Made by a program: the position numbers and the translations under genes
Assembly: GCA_016647705.1 (NCBI GenBank)
Contig: CM028329.1
Span: 61,707,231 to 61,771,230 of the forward strand
From: Eucommia ulmoides
Lineage: Eukaryota; Streptophyta; Magnoliopsida; Garryales; Eucommiaceae
Length of the DNA: 64,000 nt
Reading direction: 5' to 3'
Shown: one piece after another, positions 21,701 to 36,433 of the stretch
Numbering within the stretch: the stretch's first letter is position 1
Layout of the letters: each line of letters begins with the position of its first letter
The notes under the pieces: model-generated
What the model was told of the DNA's origin: nothing
The model's input: only the letters and a program-made list of their open reading frames with translations
Databases searched by the model: none

Positions 21701-24700
21701 ATTTCAGTGATTTCTGTCCAAGTTGGATTCGCAGTCATGGTAAGAAACACATCAGGGTGATGGTGGTATCGGGTTATGGCCATTGAATCTTGGAAGATTT
21801 CAAACATATGTCTTGGACTACCAATAAAAGATGATGGCAAAATCATTCATTGACCTATTTGATTAGGTTCCATCCCATCTAATGCCACATCAGTAAGACT
21901 TTGATAGAGTTCACTACGAAGATTTGGTTGATGTTGCCTAAAGTAATTCAACCTATTTTGCTCGGTCGCAGCCCAAGCATCTACCAAGAACTCTTGAAAT
22001 AATTTTCCTCCCCTTAGAATTGTCGAATACTCTGTCGGCCTTTCAAAAATACGGTAGCTATAAAATTGCATTTGAGTTAGTCGAGCATTTGTGTGTCGAC
22101 CGTGAATCACATCCCACTGTCTAAATTCAGGCTCCCATCCAAGCTCACCAAAAGAGAACAACAAAACGTAATGTAATGGTAGATAAGTAGGATGGCATTC
22201 ATTGATTTTTATTAGTTCATTTCCCCCCCTTAAATCTATAACAATATCTCTCATCGCGCTAGTTTCGGTTCCATCCCCCGGTAATATGACGGCCACGTCA
22301 TCAGTTGTCGGTAAATTATATCGCCGACGATCGGTAGATGCTGTGTAGTGAAGAAAAGCAGGCAACGTTTGTTGTTCCAAATCCAATTGATTTAAAATCG
22401 CAAACGCTTGACGAAATTTATCTACGAATGCATTATGTTGCAACAATGTATCTTGAATAGTTTGCAAAACATTTGTTCTCAAATGAGGATTTCTACGTCT
22501 TCTCACGCTAAAAGCGAAATCAGGATCGTAGATGTACAACTGAGAATAAATGGCATCTTGTCCCAGTTCTGGGATTAATGCTCCTGTCCGATGACACAAC
22601 TCTCCATGTATAGTAAACGTCGTTGGGCCTCTTCCGGAAAGCAGCCTTATATCCAAGTTAGCACCGAGGCTTGTAAAAGCATTGCTTGCATTGTACTCTC
22701 TAGCATAACGTCGGAATGATTTTGATCTATCATCATTACCATCGTATAACGCTTTAATTTGCAGAGAAGGTGTGAGAAGTAATGGAAGCCTAACTTTCCC
22801 TTGTAAGCAACATGTACCGAAGAGAGGACGTCGTTCGGATGATCTTGTTAATCTCTCATCCATCCAGTGTAACGCAGAACAATGAGGGCACATGACATTC
22901 ATTTTACCAAGCGAGTGTCGATTTTCACTTGTATGAACATCACGGTCGGCAGTTGGATTGTTGAACTCGTCAATATCTTGATTATCGTAAAACTCATCAT
23001 TGGTAGTATTTGACAGCCTACATTTGATAAATAACAAAATTATTATGTAGATTCTAACAACATATTTGTGAATGCCGTATTTAATTAGATGAATAAGATA
23101 AAAAAAGAAACTCACCATCTACTCCCAGAAGGTAGATTTGTTTCTTCAACTACTACGGTCGAGCTTTCATTAAGGTTCGTGGAAACAAAAGCTTCTTGGT
23201 TACCGCACGCAGAAGGGCATGCATCGTCAATTATACCAAGAGAATGAGGAATCAAATTTGTAACCATCCCATCGTCAATAGATGAATTTCCTGCATGTTC
23301 AGTATCTTGATTCTCGGCAAGGTGTTGATTTGTTGAAGCTGACCTATAGTTGGCAAATATTAAATTTTACACATCAAACACTTTTAAACATTTAATACTT
23401 AATAACATAAATAATGGATTAGTATAATACCTTATACAAGGCAATACAATTGGTTCCTCAACTTCAGGCGTTGAGCATTCATTCGGAGTTACGGTAACAA
23501 ATGTTTCAGTAAGATTACGTGGAAAAGGCAAATTTGGTTCAACAATAGAATTCATTTGATTAGCCATGGACGATGGAGTAGTGCGATCCCTAAGGAGGTC
23601 CACAATTCCAGGGGTACATGGACTCGTAATCACTGATGGCCCACATGATTGTATAATCATTATCTGTTGTAGTAGAGGCTGAGATGATTCTTCAAGTAGT
23701 CTTCTATTCATTTCTAAATGTTGACTATTCTGAATATTTTGTTGACCGGATCTCTCTCGTTCTCTTCGTGCTCGTTGAGCTAGAACACGTTTCGATATGC
23801 CGTTGTTGTTGGGTCCTATACATTTAGGAAGTGTAATTGTTTGCTCAACGTCCAACGTTGAGCGACTGTTGGGTATTGTAGACACAAACATTTCAGTAAG
23901 ATTTGGTGGGGACGTCAAATTGGCCTCAAAAGTAGAATCTATTTCGTTTTCCATTACTGGAGAAGAAACTTGATCACTGAGAATTATAGGGGTATATTGA
24001 CTTGTGCTTGATGATGACACAGAGACTGTTGTAACCATTCTTCGCTTCGGCGTAGGCTCTAATGATTCTCCAAAAAATGGCTGACCTCCTTCCAGGCATT
24101 CCCGATTATCTTTATTGAAGCGATCACACCGCTCCCGATCAACTCTTTCCCATTCTCTTCGTTCTCGTTGAGCTAGAGCCCGTTTCGATACATCTTTCTT
24201 GTTGAATGTTATATATTCAGAAGATATAATTGTTTGTTCAACCCCCGTTGAGTGACTGTTAGGTGTTGTGGACACAAACGACTGACCTCCTTCCATAGGG
24301 CTATCACATATCTCCCGATCAGCTCTCTCCCGTTCTCTTCGTTCTAGTTGAGCCACAGAATGTCTTGACACATCGTTTGTGCTAGATGTTCTGGCAATGT
24401 TACCTGTGCGGGATCTTCCACCTTCTTGACATTCTAGAATCGGACGACTAAACCTCTCTCGTTCCCTTTGCATTCGTTGGGATAGAGCAGATTTTGATAT
24501 GACGTTATCATTGAATACCTAGAAATAAAATGAGGTTGAATCTTTAATTTTCTAGATCGAATAAATGAAAAAAACAGTGGAGGACAGTGTGACAGAGTAC
24601 GAACTAAAATTAGTACTAAATAAAACCATAAATAACATGTAATAAGTTACGATATAAATAAGAATACAGATAAATTAATATCACCACAAAGGCAAGAGTA

Positions 24701-25049
24701 TAAATACAAAATCAGATTAGATAAATAACTATATATTTGAAATCACAGCTAAATATGTTCTTATCATGTTTATTTTCAGGTTAAGATTTTTTCAAAATTT
24801 AAGTATAAACCTAATATGGACACAAATAGTTATAATTATTTAATACGTTTAATAGATTAAATATGTGATTATTGTTGAATGATAAAACAGTGATAATTAA
24901 AACTAAAAAATAATTAACCTTACTAATTAGACACATACCACATTGCTACTGATGTTCCCCTTTTCACTTTTCGTAACATTTGAGGTAAAGCACACTTTCT
25001 CTTTCCCTCTCCTATTTGAAGTAGAATTTTTATTTGACTTGTCATCCAT
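18713..25049 (-). pseudogene. Helitron Rep-helicase pseudogene, copy 2 (full extent)
   Basis: This is the only full-length copy without obvious sequencing noise. Inferred exons are 24939-25049, 23431-24518, 23116-23343, 19581-23017 and 18713-19480; intron 4 (19481-19580) is also GT-AG and in phase 0. The last exons carry helicase motifs [16 protein letters not shown] and, near the C-terminus, TINKSQGQS and [12 protein letters not shown], typical of PIF1-like Helitron helicases. Stops lie at 21847-21849, 21328-21330, 20458-20460 and 19909-19911, with the frameshift at about 19857. The predicted intact length would be around 1,900 residues. All lesions are shared with copy 1, so they predate the duplication. 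Confidence 0.87.
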
Positions 25050-25454
25050 TGCCAAATTTTTTTCCTTGAAAAAATAAAAATAAAAATTCAATGCAAAATA
25101 AATGATAAACTAAAATTATATTATGAGCTTAAAAAATAAATTGTAAGATTTACATATTAATTAACGATTAACAAAAGCAAGAGAACAATAAAGACAGAAG
25201 CATATATAATATTAAATCCATCACATTAAGACAACTTTTGTTAAATATAACAAAGTAAAACAATCAATCACATTACAAAATACAAAATGTATATCATGAA
25301 TACAAAATACATTCAAAATATATTTTCAACAATCGAAGAGAAAAAACAGACTTGACGTGGTAACCCTACAAAAGAAAAGGAAAGAAAAAAATATACAAAA
25401 TGTATATAAAGAATACAAATTACATTAAAAATTATTTATACCTTAAAAAACAGT

Positions 25455-26093
25455 TTACGGCACAACTTCATTACTTTGGCTGCCAATTTGTAGCTGAATC
25501 TCGTATTTCTCCAGTGCCTTTAAGCCAATCTGGTCGTCCTTGATGCTCTCTAACAAAGTTCCTAATGCTCTTAGGTCTAAGAGTTCTTTCTTTAAGGCTC
25601 TATGAACTCTAACTCTAGGCCAAGATTTCGGTAGAGTACGCACTATTACATACACCAACACTGCCCAGTTTGGTTGAAAACCCTTGCGTCTTAGGTGGTA
25701 GTACATGCGCTCTTTTCTAAGTACATGCATTCTAACACTATCTTTTTCATTCATTTTTCCTCTTTCAAATTCTCTCCATAATGGATGTACATCTCGTTCA
25801 GCCTCTTCTAAAAATTGTACAAATTCAAAGGCAATAAGAGGCCGATGATTTTCAAATATATTCTTTGTCGCCACATCCCAATGTGATGGTAAACCATCAA
25901 CAATTTGGTTCATTATGTCTCTCTCACTAATTTTGTACCTATAATTCTGCAAAATTCTAGCACTTGAAATTTTATTCATCCCTTATTCTCTAACGGGACA
26001 ACTTTGTAAATAAAGTTTCTCGTAAAAGAATTGTTTTTCCTTACGCAACTTTAACCTAGTACTCATTCTCAATACGATAGTGGGTCGTACCAT
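25455..26093 (-). pseudogene. Unrecognised Helitron-internal ORF, copy 2
   Basis: Best version of this ORF. From an ATG at 26093 there are 36 codons, then TAA at 25983-25985, then 174 codons in the same frame from the ATG at 25979 to the stop at 25455. A single C-to-T change from CAA would explain the internal stop, giving an ancestral product of about 210 residues. Translation could also start at the downstream ATG and leave a 174-residue protein. The ORF sits about 0.4 kb upstream of exon 1 of the Rep-helicase. No function can be assigned. Confidence 0.5.
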
Positions 26094-29000
26094 ATTGCCT
26101 GAGATTGAAGGACATAAATAACACATAAGACAAACACTAAACTAAAACACTTAACAAACGTTAAACAGAAAAAAAATAGAATAAATTTCAGGAACCAAAA
26201 AATAATATGTCTCGATAGTGTTCCCTATTTCTTTTTAAGCGTTTCTGTTCTAAGAAAAAACCTAAGCAAACACTAAACATAAACAACAAACAAAAACACT
26301 AAACCAAAATAGAAACACTAAATTGAAACATAAATTAAGAACACAATGAACACAGTTTACTAATTCTCTTCATAGAGTGTTTATGTTCTAAGAAGAAACT
26401 AAACTAAAACACTTAACAAATGCTAAACAGGAAAAAAAAAATAGAACAAATTTCAGGAACCAAAAAATAATATGTTTCGATAGTGTTCCCTATTTCTTTT
26501 TAAGCGTTTCTGTTCTAAGAAAAAACCTAAGCAAACACTAAACATAAACAACAAACAAAAACACTAAACCAAAATAGAAACAATAAATTGAAACATAAAT
26601 TAAGAACACAATGAACACAGTTTACTAATTCTCTTCATAGAGTGTTTATGTTCTAAGAAGAAACTAAACTAAAACACTTAACAAATACTAAACCGGGAAA
26701 AAAAAAATAGAACAAATTTCAGGAACCAAAAAATAATATGTTTCGATAGTGTTCCCTATTTCTTTTTAAGCGTTTCTGTTATAACGCACTTTGCGAATTG
26801 AATGCGTTCTTACCTATAACACATCGAAAGTTTTTTTTTTCTTCAAAAAACCTTGTTGCAACCAAGCAGAACATGAACAAAAACAAAAAACAGGAACAAA
26901 AACAAAAACAACAGGAACAGAAACAGAAACAGGAAACAGAAACAGAAAACAGGAACAGGAACCGAAACAGCGAACGGAACAGAAACAACAGGAACACAGT
27001 TTTTTTTTTTAAATCCTCACATATAATAATCACAATTTTTGTTCGAAAAATAGAAACACTAAATTGAAACATAAATTAAGAACACAATGAACACAGTTTA
27101 CTAATTCTCTTCATAGAGTGTTTATGTTCTAAGAAGAAACTAAACTAAAACACTTAACAAATGCTAAACAGAAAAAAAAAAAAATAGAACAAATTTTACG
27201 AACCAAAAAATAATATGTTTCTATAGTGTTCCCTATTTCTTTTTAAGCGTTTATATTCTAAGAAAAACCAAACGCTAAACAGAAACAACAAACAAAAACA
27301 CTAAATTGAAACATAAATGAACACAATGGATGACTGAACTGAAACTGAATGTGAACAAAGCAACGAACCTGGTGAGCTAAATCAAAATAACGTCAGCAGC
27401 TTTTGGTGTCTTGTCAATGTTCTAACGCACTTTGCGAATTGAATGCGTTCTTACCTATAACACATCGAAAGGTTTTTTTTCTTCAAAAAACCCTGTTGCA
27501 ACCAAACAAAACATGAACAGAAACAAAAAAGAGGAACAAAAAAAAAAACAGCAGGAACAGAATCAAAAACAGGAAACAGAAACAGAAAACAGGAACAGGA
27601 ACCGAAACAGCGAACGGAACAGAAACAGGAATTGGTCATTGTTTGGTGTTCAACCTTGTAATGGTCTGATTAAGGTGTAATTTGAAAGTAGCTTTTTGTT
27701 AGTTTTGGATATAGTTTTTAGGGTAAATTGCACTTTTGGTCATCTAATTTGCACGTTTTTATGTGGCTAAATCATACTTTGCACCCCTAATGTTTGGGCG
27801 TAGTCTTAGTTTACCCCCCCTGATGTTATAGGCCCCATTTGGTTATTGTTTGTGTTCTCTGATTCTTGTTTACCCCCCTGATGTTATAGGCCCCATTTGG
27901 GTTTAATGTATAAAAACACGTTTAATAGTTATTTGGGATTATTTCTTTAATTACTTGAGAATCGGAGAAACAAAAAAAATGTTGATTCCTCTTTGCTCCT
28001 ACAAAATTATTCTCATACCATCCCGTCGATCACCATCACCACCCGCTGACCACCGTCATCCCGTTGGCCACCACCACGCACCGACCACCATACATTTAAA
28101 GGAAAAAAAAAAGAAGAACAAATGCCGCAACCAAACAGGTTTCTTGTTTTTGTTCTTATAAATGAAAAGAAACAATGGTCATTATCAAACATGAACAGAA
28201 ACAAAAAACAGGAACAAAAACAGAAATAGCAGGAACAGAAACAGAAACAGGAAACAGAAACAGAAACAATTCATAAACAGAAACAGAAACCGAAACCAAA
28301 TGCTACCTTGCGAGGAGCGTTGAGATCAAATTGTTTGTATTTAGGTGACGCATTTGGTTAGTGTTAACTGTTTCTGCTCCCAGAAAACTTTGTTTTTGTT
28401 CTGTTTCTGTTATGATTTATAAATTCTGTTTTAGTGTTTCTGTTCCTAAACATGGTGAAAATCTGAGATATAAAATAAAACATTTTTTATTTTTTATTTT
28501 TCAATTTTCGTTCTAAGAATTAAGGGGGGGAAAAACTAACCAAACGCCACCTGAAGCCTATGTTTTAGTGTTGCTGTTAGATTTTAAAAAACAAAACACT
28601 GGGAACAGTAAAGAACTGTTCCTAAATTTCCATTTCAAGTTTTCTGGGAACAAAACCATATAGGAAAATTTTAGGAACCAAAAAAAAAAAAAAAAACACT
28701 TAACATATGCTAAACAGAAAAAAAAAAAAAAAAAAAAATAGAACAAATTTCAGGAACCAAAAAATAACACATCAAAAGGTTTTTTTTTTCAAAAAACCTT
28801 GTTGCAACCAAACAGAACATGAACAGAAACAAAAAACAGGAACAAAAACAGAAACAGATGAATAGAGAGAGGAGAGTACCTATGAATGGAGATGATGAAG
28901 CTTTGGGCGGCTGACGACCATCCAAATACGACCGTCGGCGACCTTCACCGTCCAAGCCCTTGACTGAAACAGAAATAGGAAACAGAAATAGAAACAGAAA

Positions 29001-30909
29001 CAATTCATAAACAGAAACAGAAACAGATACCGAAACCAAATGCTACCTTGTGAGGAGCGTTGAGATTAAATTGTTTGTATTTAGGTGACGCATTTGGTTA
29101 GTGTTAACTGTTTCTGCTCCCAGAAAACTTTGAATAGAGAGAAAAATTTTGTTTTAGTATTTCTGTTCCTAAACATGGTGGAAATGAACAAAAATATGGG
29201 GAAGAAAAAAGCAAAACACTGGGAACAGTAAAGAACTGTTCCTAGATTTCCATTTCAAGTTTTCTGGGAACAAAACCATATAGGAAAGTGAAAAAATAGA
29301 ATAAATTTCCATTTCAAGTTTTCAAAAGCAAACGTTAAACAGAAAAAAAATAGAATAAATTTCAGGAAAAAAACCTAAGCAAACACTAAACACTAAACAT
29401 AAACAACAAACAAAAACACTAAACCAAAACATGAACAGAAACAAAAAACAGAAACAGAAACCGAAACCAAATGCTACCTTGCGAGGAGCGTTGAGATCAA
29501 ATTGTTTGTATTTAGGTGACGCGTTTGGTTAGTGTTAACTGTTTTTGTTCCCAGAAAACTTTGAATAGAGAGAAAAAAACGATAATAAACCAAATTAGTT
29601 TTTGTTCTGATTTATAAATTTTGTTTTAGTGTTTCTGTTCCTAGATTTCCATTTCAAGTTTTCTGGGAACAAAACCTTTTCAAGAACAAACGTTAAACAG
29701 AACATAAACAATGAACATGAACATAAATAAACAATGAACACAATGAACACAGAACATGAACACAATGAACACAAAACATGAACAGAAACCACACAGAACA
29801 TGAACAGAAACAAAAAACAGGAACAAAAATAGAATGCTACCTTGCGAGGAGATGATGAAGCTACCTTCACTGTCTAAGCCCTTGACTGAAACAGAAACCG
29901 AAACCAAAACAATGAACACAGAACATGAACAGAACATGAACACAATGAACACAATCCAAATTAGTTTCTGTTTTGATTTATAAATTCTGTTTTAGTGTTT
30001 CTGTTCCTAAACATGGTGGAAATGAACAAAAATATGGGGAAGAAAAAAGAAAAGCACTGGGAACAGTAAAAAACTGTTCCTAGATTTCCACTTCAAGTTT
30101 TCTGGGAACAAAACCATATAGGAAAGTGAAAAAATAGAATAAATTTCCATTCAAGTTTTCAAGAACAAACGTTAAACAGAAAAAAAATAGAATAAATTTC
30201 AGGAAAAAAACCTAAGCAAACACTAAACACTAAACATAAACAACAAACAAAAACACTAAACCAAAACATAAACATAAACAAAAAAACAGAAACAATTCAT
30301 AAACAGAAACATGAACATAAACAATGAACACAGAACATGAACAGAAACCAAACAGAACATGAACAGAAACAAAAAACAGGAACAAAAACAGAATGCTACC
30401 TTGCGAGGAGATAATGAAGCTACCTTCACCGTCCAAGCCCTTGACTGAAACAGAAACCGAAACCAAAACCACAGAACATGAACAGAAACCAAACAGAACA
30501 TGAACAGAAACAAAAAACAGGAACAAAAACAGAATGCTACCTTGCGAGGAGATGATGAAGCTACCTTCACCGTCCAAGCCCTTGACTGAAACAGAAACCA
30601 AAACCAAAACCACAGAATATGAACAGAAACCAAACAGAACATAAACAGAAACAAAAACAGGAACAAAAACAGAATGCTACCTTGCGAGGAGATGATGAAG
30701 CTACCTTCACCGTCCAAGCCCTTGACTGAAACAGAAACCGAAACCAAAACCACAGAACATGAACAGAAACCAAACAGAACATGAACATAAACAAAAAACA
30801 GGAACAAAAACAGAATGCTACCTTGCGAGGAGATGATGAAGCTACCTTCACCGTCCAAGCCCTTGACTGAAACAGAAAACCGAAACCAAAACCAAATGCT
30901 ACTTTGCGA
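26094..30909. repeat. A/C-rich minisatellite block of the Helitron, copy 2
   Basis: Same structure as 6399-11212, including the ~266-bp repeats at 26122-26784. Differences are mostly homopolymer lengths. One A fewer in the repeat near 30656 changes which frames stay open, which shows that frame is not under selection. Confidence 0.8.
30333..30895. repeat. 141-bp tandem minisatellite, copy 2
   Basis: Four units, landmarks near 30391, 30532, about 30672 and 30813. One internal unit is a base shorter than in copy 1, so the long repetitive frame of copy 1 is not maintained. Confidence 0.85.
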
Positions 30910-31484
30910 GGGTTTTATAGTTGCGAGGAGCGATTCCATTAGGGCAGAGAGGATTCGATAGGCACAGATTAGGGCACGGCAAACAGAAATCTGATTCGAT
31001 AGGCACAGTGAGGGAGATGATGGTGAGGAACGACACGGTTACGAAAATTAGGGAGGCGACGAAGAAGAAGAAGAGCACTCGGATTAGGGCACGGAGAAGC
31101 GGCGGACGACAGCTACAGGTCTATCAGAGTAGGGAGGCGACGGCGACTGATTGACGGTAAGGGTCTCTGCCTTTTTTTTTGATAAATTAATGGTAAGGCT
31201 CTTTGCCTTTTGTATATTGTGTGTATATTGTGTATGTGTCTATCAAAGTAGGGAGGTGTATATTGTGTATGTGTCTATCAGAGTAGGGAGGCGACGGGAC
31301 TGCTTTGGCTCTCTGCCATTTTCTCTTGTCTTTTCTCTTATCTATATGTGTGTATATTGTGTATATTATATTATAGATATAGATTATATATAGATGTTGT
31401 ATATATCAAAAGACATCCAACGGTTACGAATATCCAGAGACATCCAATGGCCTTAGATGTAAATGAGCTGATTTATTATATAGA
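30910..31484. other. Helitron 5'-terminal region, copy 2
   Basis: Matches 11213-11787, with the same short internal repeats and the proposed TC terminus at 31484. No gene is supported. Confidence 0.45.
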
Positions 31485-31523
31485 TAAGTGCAGGTGGTGT
31501 GGCATGTTGCTTGTGTTGAGATA

Positions 31524-31561
<38 letters not shown>

Positions 31562-33073
31562 GTAGTAGTGATGTGTTGAGATAATAATAATAATATAATA
31601 ATAATAATAATAATAATAATAGTGATGTGTTGAGATAATATAATAATAATAATAATGTTAGTGACAACAACATATTACGTAGAGATAGAGAAAGGGAGAA
31701 GGATCGGGGAGCAGATGGGCTTAGGGATAGAGAAAAGGGAGAAGGATCAGGGAGCATACGGTTGGGCATGAATTAAAAAAAAAAAAAAAAAAAACAAAAC
31801 AAAAAACAAACCTCTCTTTTTCATCTCAAAACAATTATAGTTATTTATTTATTTATAATAGGTTTTGAGTGTTTTTAGTGGTCCGATTTCAGTTCGGATT
31901 TTGGTTTCCGATTCCGGTTCAGATTTCAAGTAGAATTTCTAACTCTTTAATACATGTATTTAATTTTTCTATTATGTGATTTATGTTGTTATTGTCGTTG
32001 AATTTTAACTGTTAAATAATTATGATTATATGAAAATTATGTGAAAATCATGTCAACGTGTTTTATTTGTCGCATTAATTAAATGCACGTATTAGAGGGA
32101 TTGGAGTTCTACTGAGCGTTGGTTCATAATCCCACAGTTTTGATTGCAAGATCGGTGAAAGTGGAACTACGCATGAAATTTTATTTTGAATTACCATTTA
32201 ATTTGTAATAAAATTAATATAAGCATTAATATTTGTAATGGGTTAACATTTATAATAACCATGAATACCTTTGGGATGGTTTTTGATTTCCTTCCAAATT
32301 GAAAAGGCGAACTTGGTTACTGTTTGGAGAATTATATTGGAATTGGAATTTATAAATTCGATAATTCGATAATTATAATTATCCCGCCGCATTGTAAATT
32401 AAATATTTTTATAAAACGAATTATTGTTTACTTATCGCCGTCGTATTATAAAAATTCTCAAATTTATCAAATAATATATTGACTATTCGATTTTAGTCGA
32501 TAATTATAACTGAATTGTATTTGTAAATTATTATTTTATTGTCATCGTATTGTAAAATTTAAATCGATAATTATAATTGTATATTAAATTAAAAATTTAA
32601 ACGTTAGTATTAAATTGACCGGCGCCAAGAATTTATTTGTGTATTTAAAAATAATGCGATGACAAGAATTTCAGCTGAATTTCTAATTAAATTGTAATAG
32701 TTGAATTTATACTTGTCGTCGACGCATTTTAAAATTTATCGGATTTCACAGAATGAAATTTTGGTCAATCAACTTTAGTGTTAATTCTCCAATAGGAGAA
32801 ATTGCGTGGCGATTTTGGAAAATCAGGTCGTTACATTAATCACTGATCAACGGCTCAATCCAGTACATGGCGAATGAATAGACGCATTACAACAGTCTAG
32901 AATTATCTCTGATAAATAAGTAATTTCCTTTGGTCCGAAATTATTTTTGTTGAAGGTTCAATGAACCAATTGATACATACAAGTTGCAATTTAGTTCAAA
33001 TGGAGAACCTAATTAAGTCATACTAAACCTAATTAAGTCATACTAAACCTAATTTAGGTAATGGATGATCATC
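31485..33073. other. Spacer between Helitron and GT31 pseudogene, unit 2
   Basis: Counterpart of 11788-13375, with (AAT)n tracts at about 31520-31656, the LTR-like end ...GTCGTTACA at 32835 and the duplicated CCTAATTAAGTCATACTAAA before the GT31 promoter. No gene is seen. Confidence 0.45.
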
Positions 33074-33081
33074 TATATAAA
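33074..33081 (+). promoter_or_regulatory. TATA box of GT31 pseudogene, copy 2
   Basis: TATATAAA, 62 bases ahead of the ATG at 33136. The A-run after it is one base longer than in unit 1. Confidence 0.55.
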
Positions 33082-36000
33082 AAAAAAACTTTTGCTTCTG
33101 GTTTAATTCAATCTGTTCTACTCTATCCCACCAAAATGCGATCTCTATTTTCTGCTCCAATTCCGCCATTTCCACCCATCAAAACCTTGAATACAATGAA
33201 AAATCCACCTCTGTTCTTGGCACACTCTGCAAAACAATTCTAATTTCAGGTTTCGCCCTCTATTTTCTCTGTATTTTCCTTTTCAGCACCTCAAATTGTT
33301 TTCCTTCAAAGTTGTTCTTCTCCCCTTCAAAACCCGAACCATGGATGCCTTCATTTCACGATGATGAAAACGAAGAATTCCGTCTTCTGAATTCAACCGA
33401 TACTCCGACTAACATAACCCACCTCGTGTTCGGTCTCCTCGGGTCGAACGAGGCCTGGAAACACAGAAAAGCTTACACGGAGTCATGGTGGAGGCCGAAC
33501 AGAACCCGGGGCATTCTCTACTTAGACGAACCCCCTTCACCGGAACTCCTCCCATGGCCGAAATCTTCTCCTCCTTACAGGGTATCAGACGATATCAGAG
33601 CCCTTCTGGAGGAAACAAAACATGTCGCGCCGATCATGGTGAGGATGGTGCATGCGATAATGGAGTTGTACAGGGATCACGACAGGGAGGGGGTGAGGTG
33701 GTACGTTATGGGGGACGATGACTCGTTGTTCTTCGTGGAGAATTGGGTTCGGGTTTTGTCTGGGTATGATCATAACAAGTTTGTTTATATCGGCGGGCAG
33801 TCGGAGGCGATTTTGTCTGGTGTTTATTATTCGTTTGATATGGGGTTTGGAGGAGCTGGGTTTGCTTTGAGTTATCCTTTGGTGAAAGCCATGGCGAAAG
33901 ATTTGGAGAACTGTTTTAGGAGGTATCCTTATTTGAGAAGCGCAGACCTGATCACCATGACTTGTATTGCTGATCTTGGAGTTCCGTTTACTTCCAACAG
34001 GGGCATTCATCAGGTATTTACTCTCTCTCTCATTTACACTTTTGACCCTTTAAATTTGATCATATTTTTTATTGTCGGTTATCTTTAATCCGTCGCATTT
34101 CAAACCAAGTATGTTTGAGAACGTTTCTAAAATTGTCCTCCTGTCAATTTATTTTTTTGGGTAAATTGGGTGAAAAATGATCACGTGCAATGCACATAAC
34201 CAAATTTGACGGTAAAATAGGTAAATTAATTTTTTTTATATATATATATTTTTTAAGGATAAATATGTAAATCAAATCAAATTAAAAAAAAATAAAAATA
34301 AAAATTGAATCACCTATTTTTTCTTTAAATTTGGTCAAGTCAATGACTATTTCCCATCAAATTCAACAGGAAAAACTAACGGAACAACAATTTTGAAAAA
34401 CGTTGTAAAACATATATAGGGTTTAAAGTGCGACGGATTAAAATTAACTAACAAGATAAAAATACGGTCAAATCTAAGCGTTCGAAAGTGTAATTTTTTT
34501 TATTCTTAAAAATGGTGGTTCTTGCGTAGTGATTGAGAAAGTTTCAAACTTTCAAGGGGCTTAAAATGCAATTTTAATCTCTCTAGGTTGGAATATGCTC
34601 CAACTATAAATGTTACTTGTTCTTTTTTGTTTAACTTATTGATAAAATAGTGGAATTCAACTATTTTATTATCATAAGTTTGAAGAAGTCTAATGGGGGG
34701 CGGCTAAGCTATTTTTTTCAATGAAGGGTAAAAATGGTATTTTGAATCATTGAACACTTCTTTGAAATTAGGATTAATTGCCTTAATTGCATTTTACTTC
34801 ATTATACTTTTTAAACCTACTCCTAACAAAGTGCAAAATTAACATTCTATTGGAAAAATGAGAAAGACTTATTTGCCCTCTATTCTGAATCATGGAGACG
34901 TGCATGATTTCTGGCATCTCATGTACCTCGCTACTATTGGGCTAAAGCAACCAAATCCATTCCGTTTTGGGGTCGATAGCTCTGGTCGAGAGGGAGGTAG
35001 AATGGATTCCTTATTTGAATGGATGTCGGCCTTCTAGAAGCAACTAGTCGCTTCACGAATGCCTCTTTACTGTAGCCATGCTTTGAAAGCTACATGTAAG
35101 CTTTTAGAGCAAAAATAATTGTTCTTTAATTTCTACTGATGCAGACCCTTTAGGTTATTATCTGGTTACATCTAAGCTTATCTACACTGACGCAAACCCA
35201 ACAAGGAAAGAAATCCAATAGTATAATAAATGTCAAGAAAGCGGAGAAAATAAAATTTATTGTATAATGTCAATTTGTTAATATAAATTTAAATGAATGC
35301 ATTAATGTCTTGTAGATGAATATATTTTATTAAAGTAAATTATTTGTTTTGTTTTTTATATATATAAATACTATTGTAAACCTTAAAAAAAAAAAAGGGG
35401 CATTTTTGTCCAATCACATTTTATTTAAAAATATTATTTGCGTTTTTGGAAACATGAGACTTACTATTTTTGTTAAGTTTACTTAGATTTTGTTAGTTTC
35501 TCACTTAATTACAAGTATAGGGGAGTTATGTGTAATTTTTAAAAACACTTGCGTTGCACTCTTCTATATATTCAACTTATATATAAAATTCTATATATTC
35601 AACTTATATATAAATATTTATTAGATGTAATAATTATTATACTAATAAATATAATATAATTACATGTAATTTGTAATTGTAAGTAATATTACACAGGTAC
35701 ATGTAACTAATATTATACAGGCGTAAGAACATGCATAACTAAGTTATGCATACACAAATAAAAATCAAATTAAGAGATTAAATCAAAATTTATGTTGTAA
35801 ATGGACTAACAACATATTGCATCCGTTATTGAAGACTATTCACCGATTAATTATTGTAGATCGATCTCCGTGGCGACATATCCGGTTTCCTGTCGGCGCA
35901 TCCACAATTTCCGGTACTCTCTCTCCACCACTTCGACGCCATCGAACCCATCTTCCCCAACAAGGAGAGAGCACAATCCTTGAACCACCTGATGAAAGCC

Positions 36001-36429
36001 GGTGAAGCCGATCAGTCTCGTCTGCTGCAACAAACGGTCTGCTACCACCGGCAAAGCAACTGGTCTTTCTCCGTTTCGTGGGGATATTCTGTTCATTTGT
36101 ACGAGAAAGTCATTCCCCGGAGTTTTCTTAAGATACCCCTAGAGACGTTTAAGCCATGGCTCGAAGCGCAAAAGCCGTACTACATTTTCAACACGCGGCC
36201 CCTCTCCGGCGACTCCTGTGACACCCCGCATGTTTTCTTCTTTGATTCCATCGGGAGAAACGGGAAGGACGGGATTGTTACGAGGTATGTCCGATCGTCG
36301 GATTGAGGATTGCCTCCTTGCTCGTCTATCGGATACCAGTCGCCATCGGCGGATGTTGTTTCGAGAATTGAGGTGTTTACGCCGGCGAAGAAACACAAAG
36401 AGGTGCGTTTCAAGTATTTTTTTTTTGGA

Positions 36430-36433
<4 letters not shown>

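Larger units (their letters stand above)
18592..31484 (-). mobile_element. Helitron copy 2, complete (~12.9 kb)
   Basis: This is the only copy with both proposed termini and a clean interior. Its 3' end at 18592 reads ACGCTAGT, fitting the Helitron CTRRT consensus, and is preceded by a hairpin (18604-18623). Its 5' end at 31484 starts with TC after an A. Helitrons are rolling-circle DNA transposons that make no target duplication and have no terminal inverted repeats, and none are seen here. The Rep-helicase carries stops and a frameshift, so the element is non-autonomous. One oddity is that the base after the 3' terminus is A, inside a TA microsatellite, not the usual T. The 3' end is well supported and the 5' end moderately. 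Confidence 0.72.
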
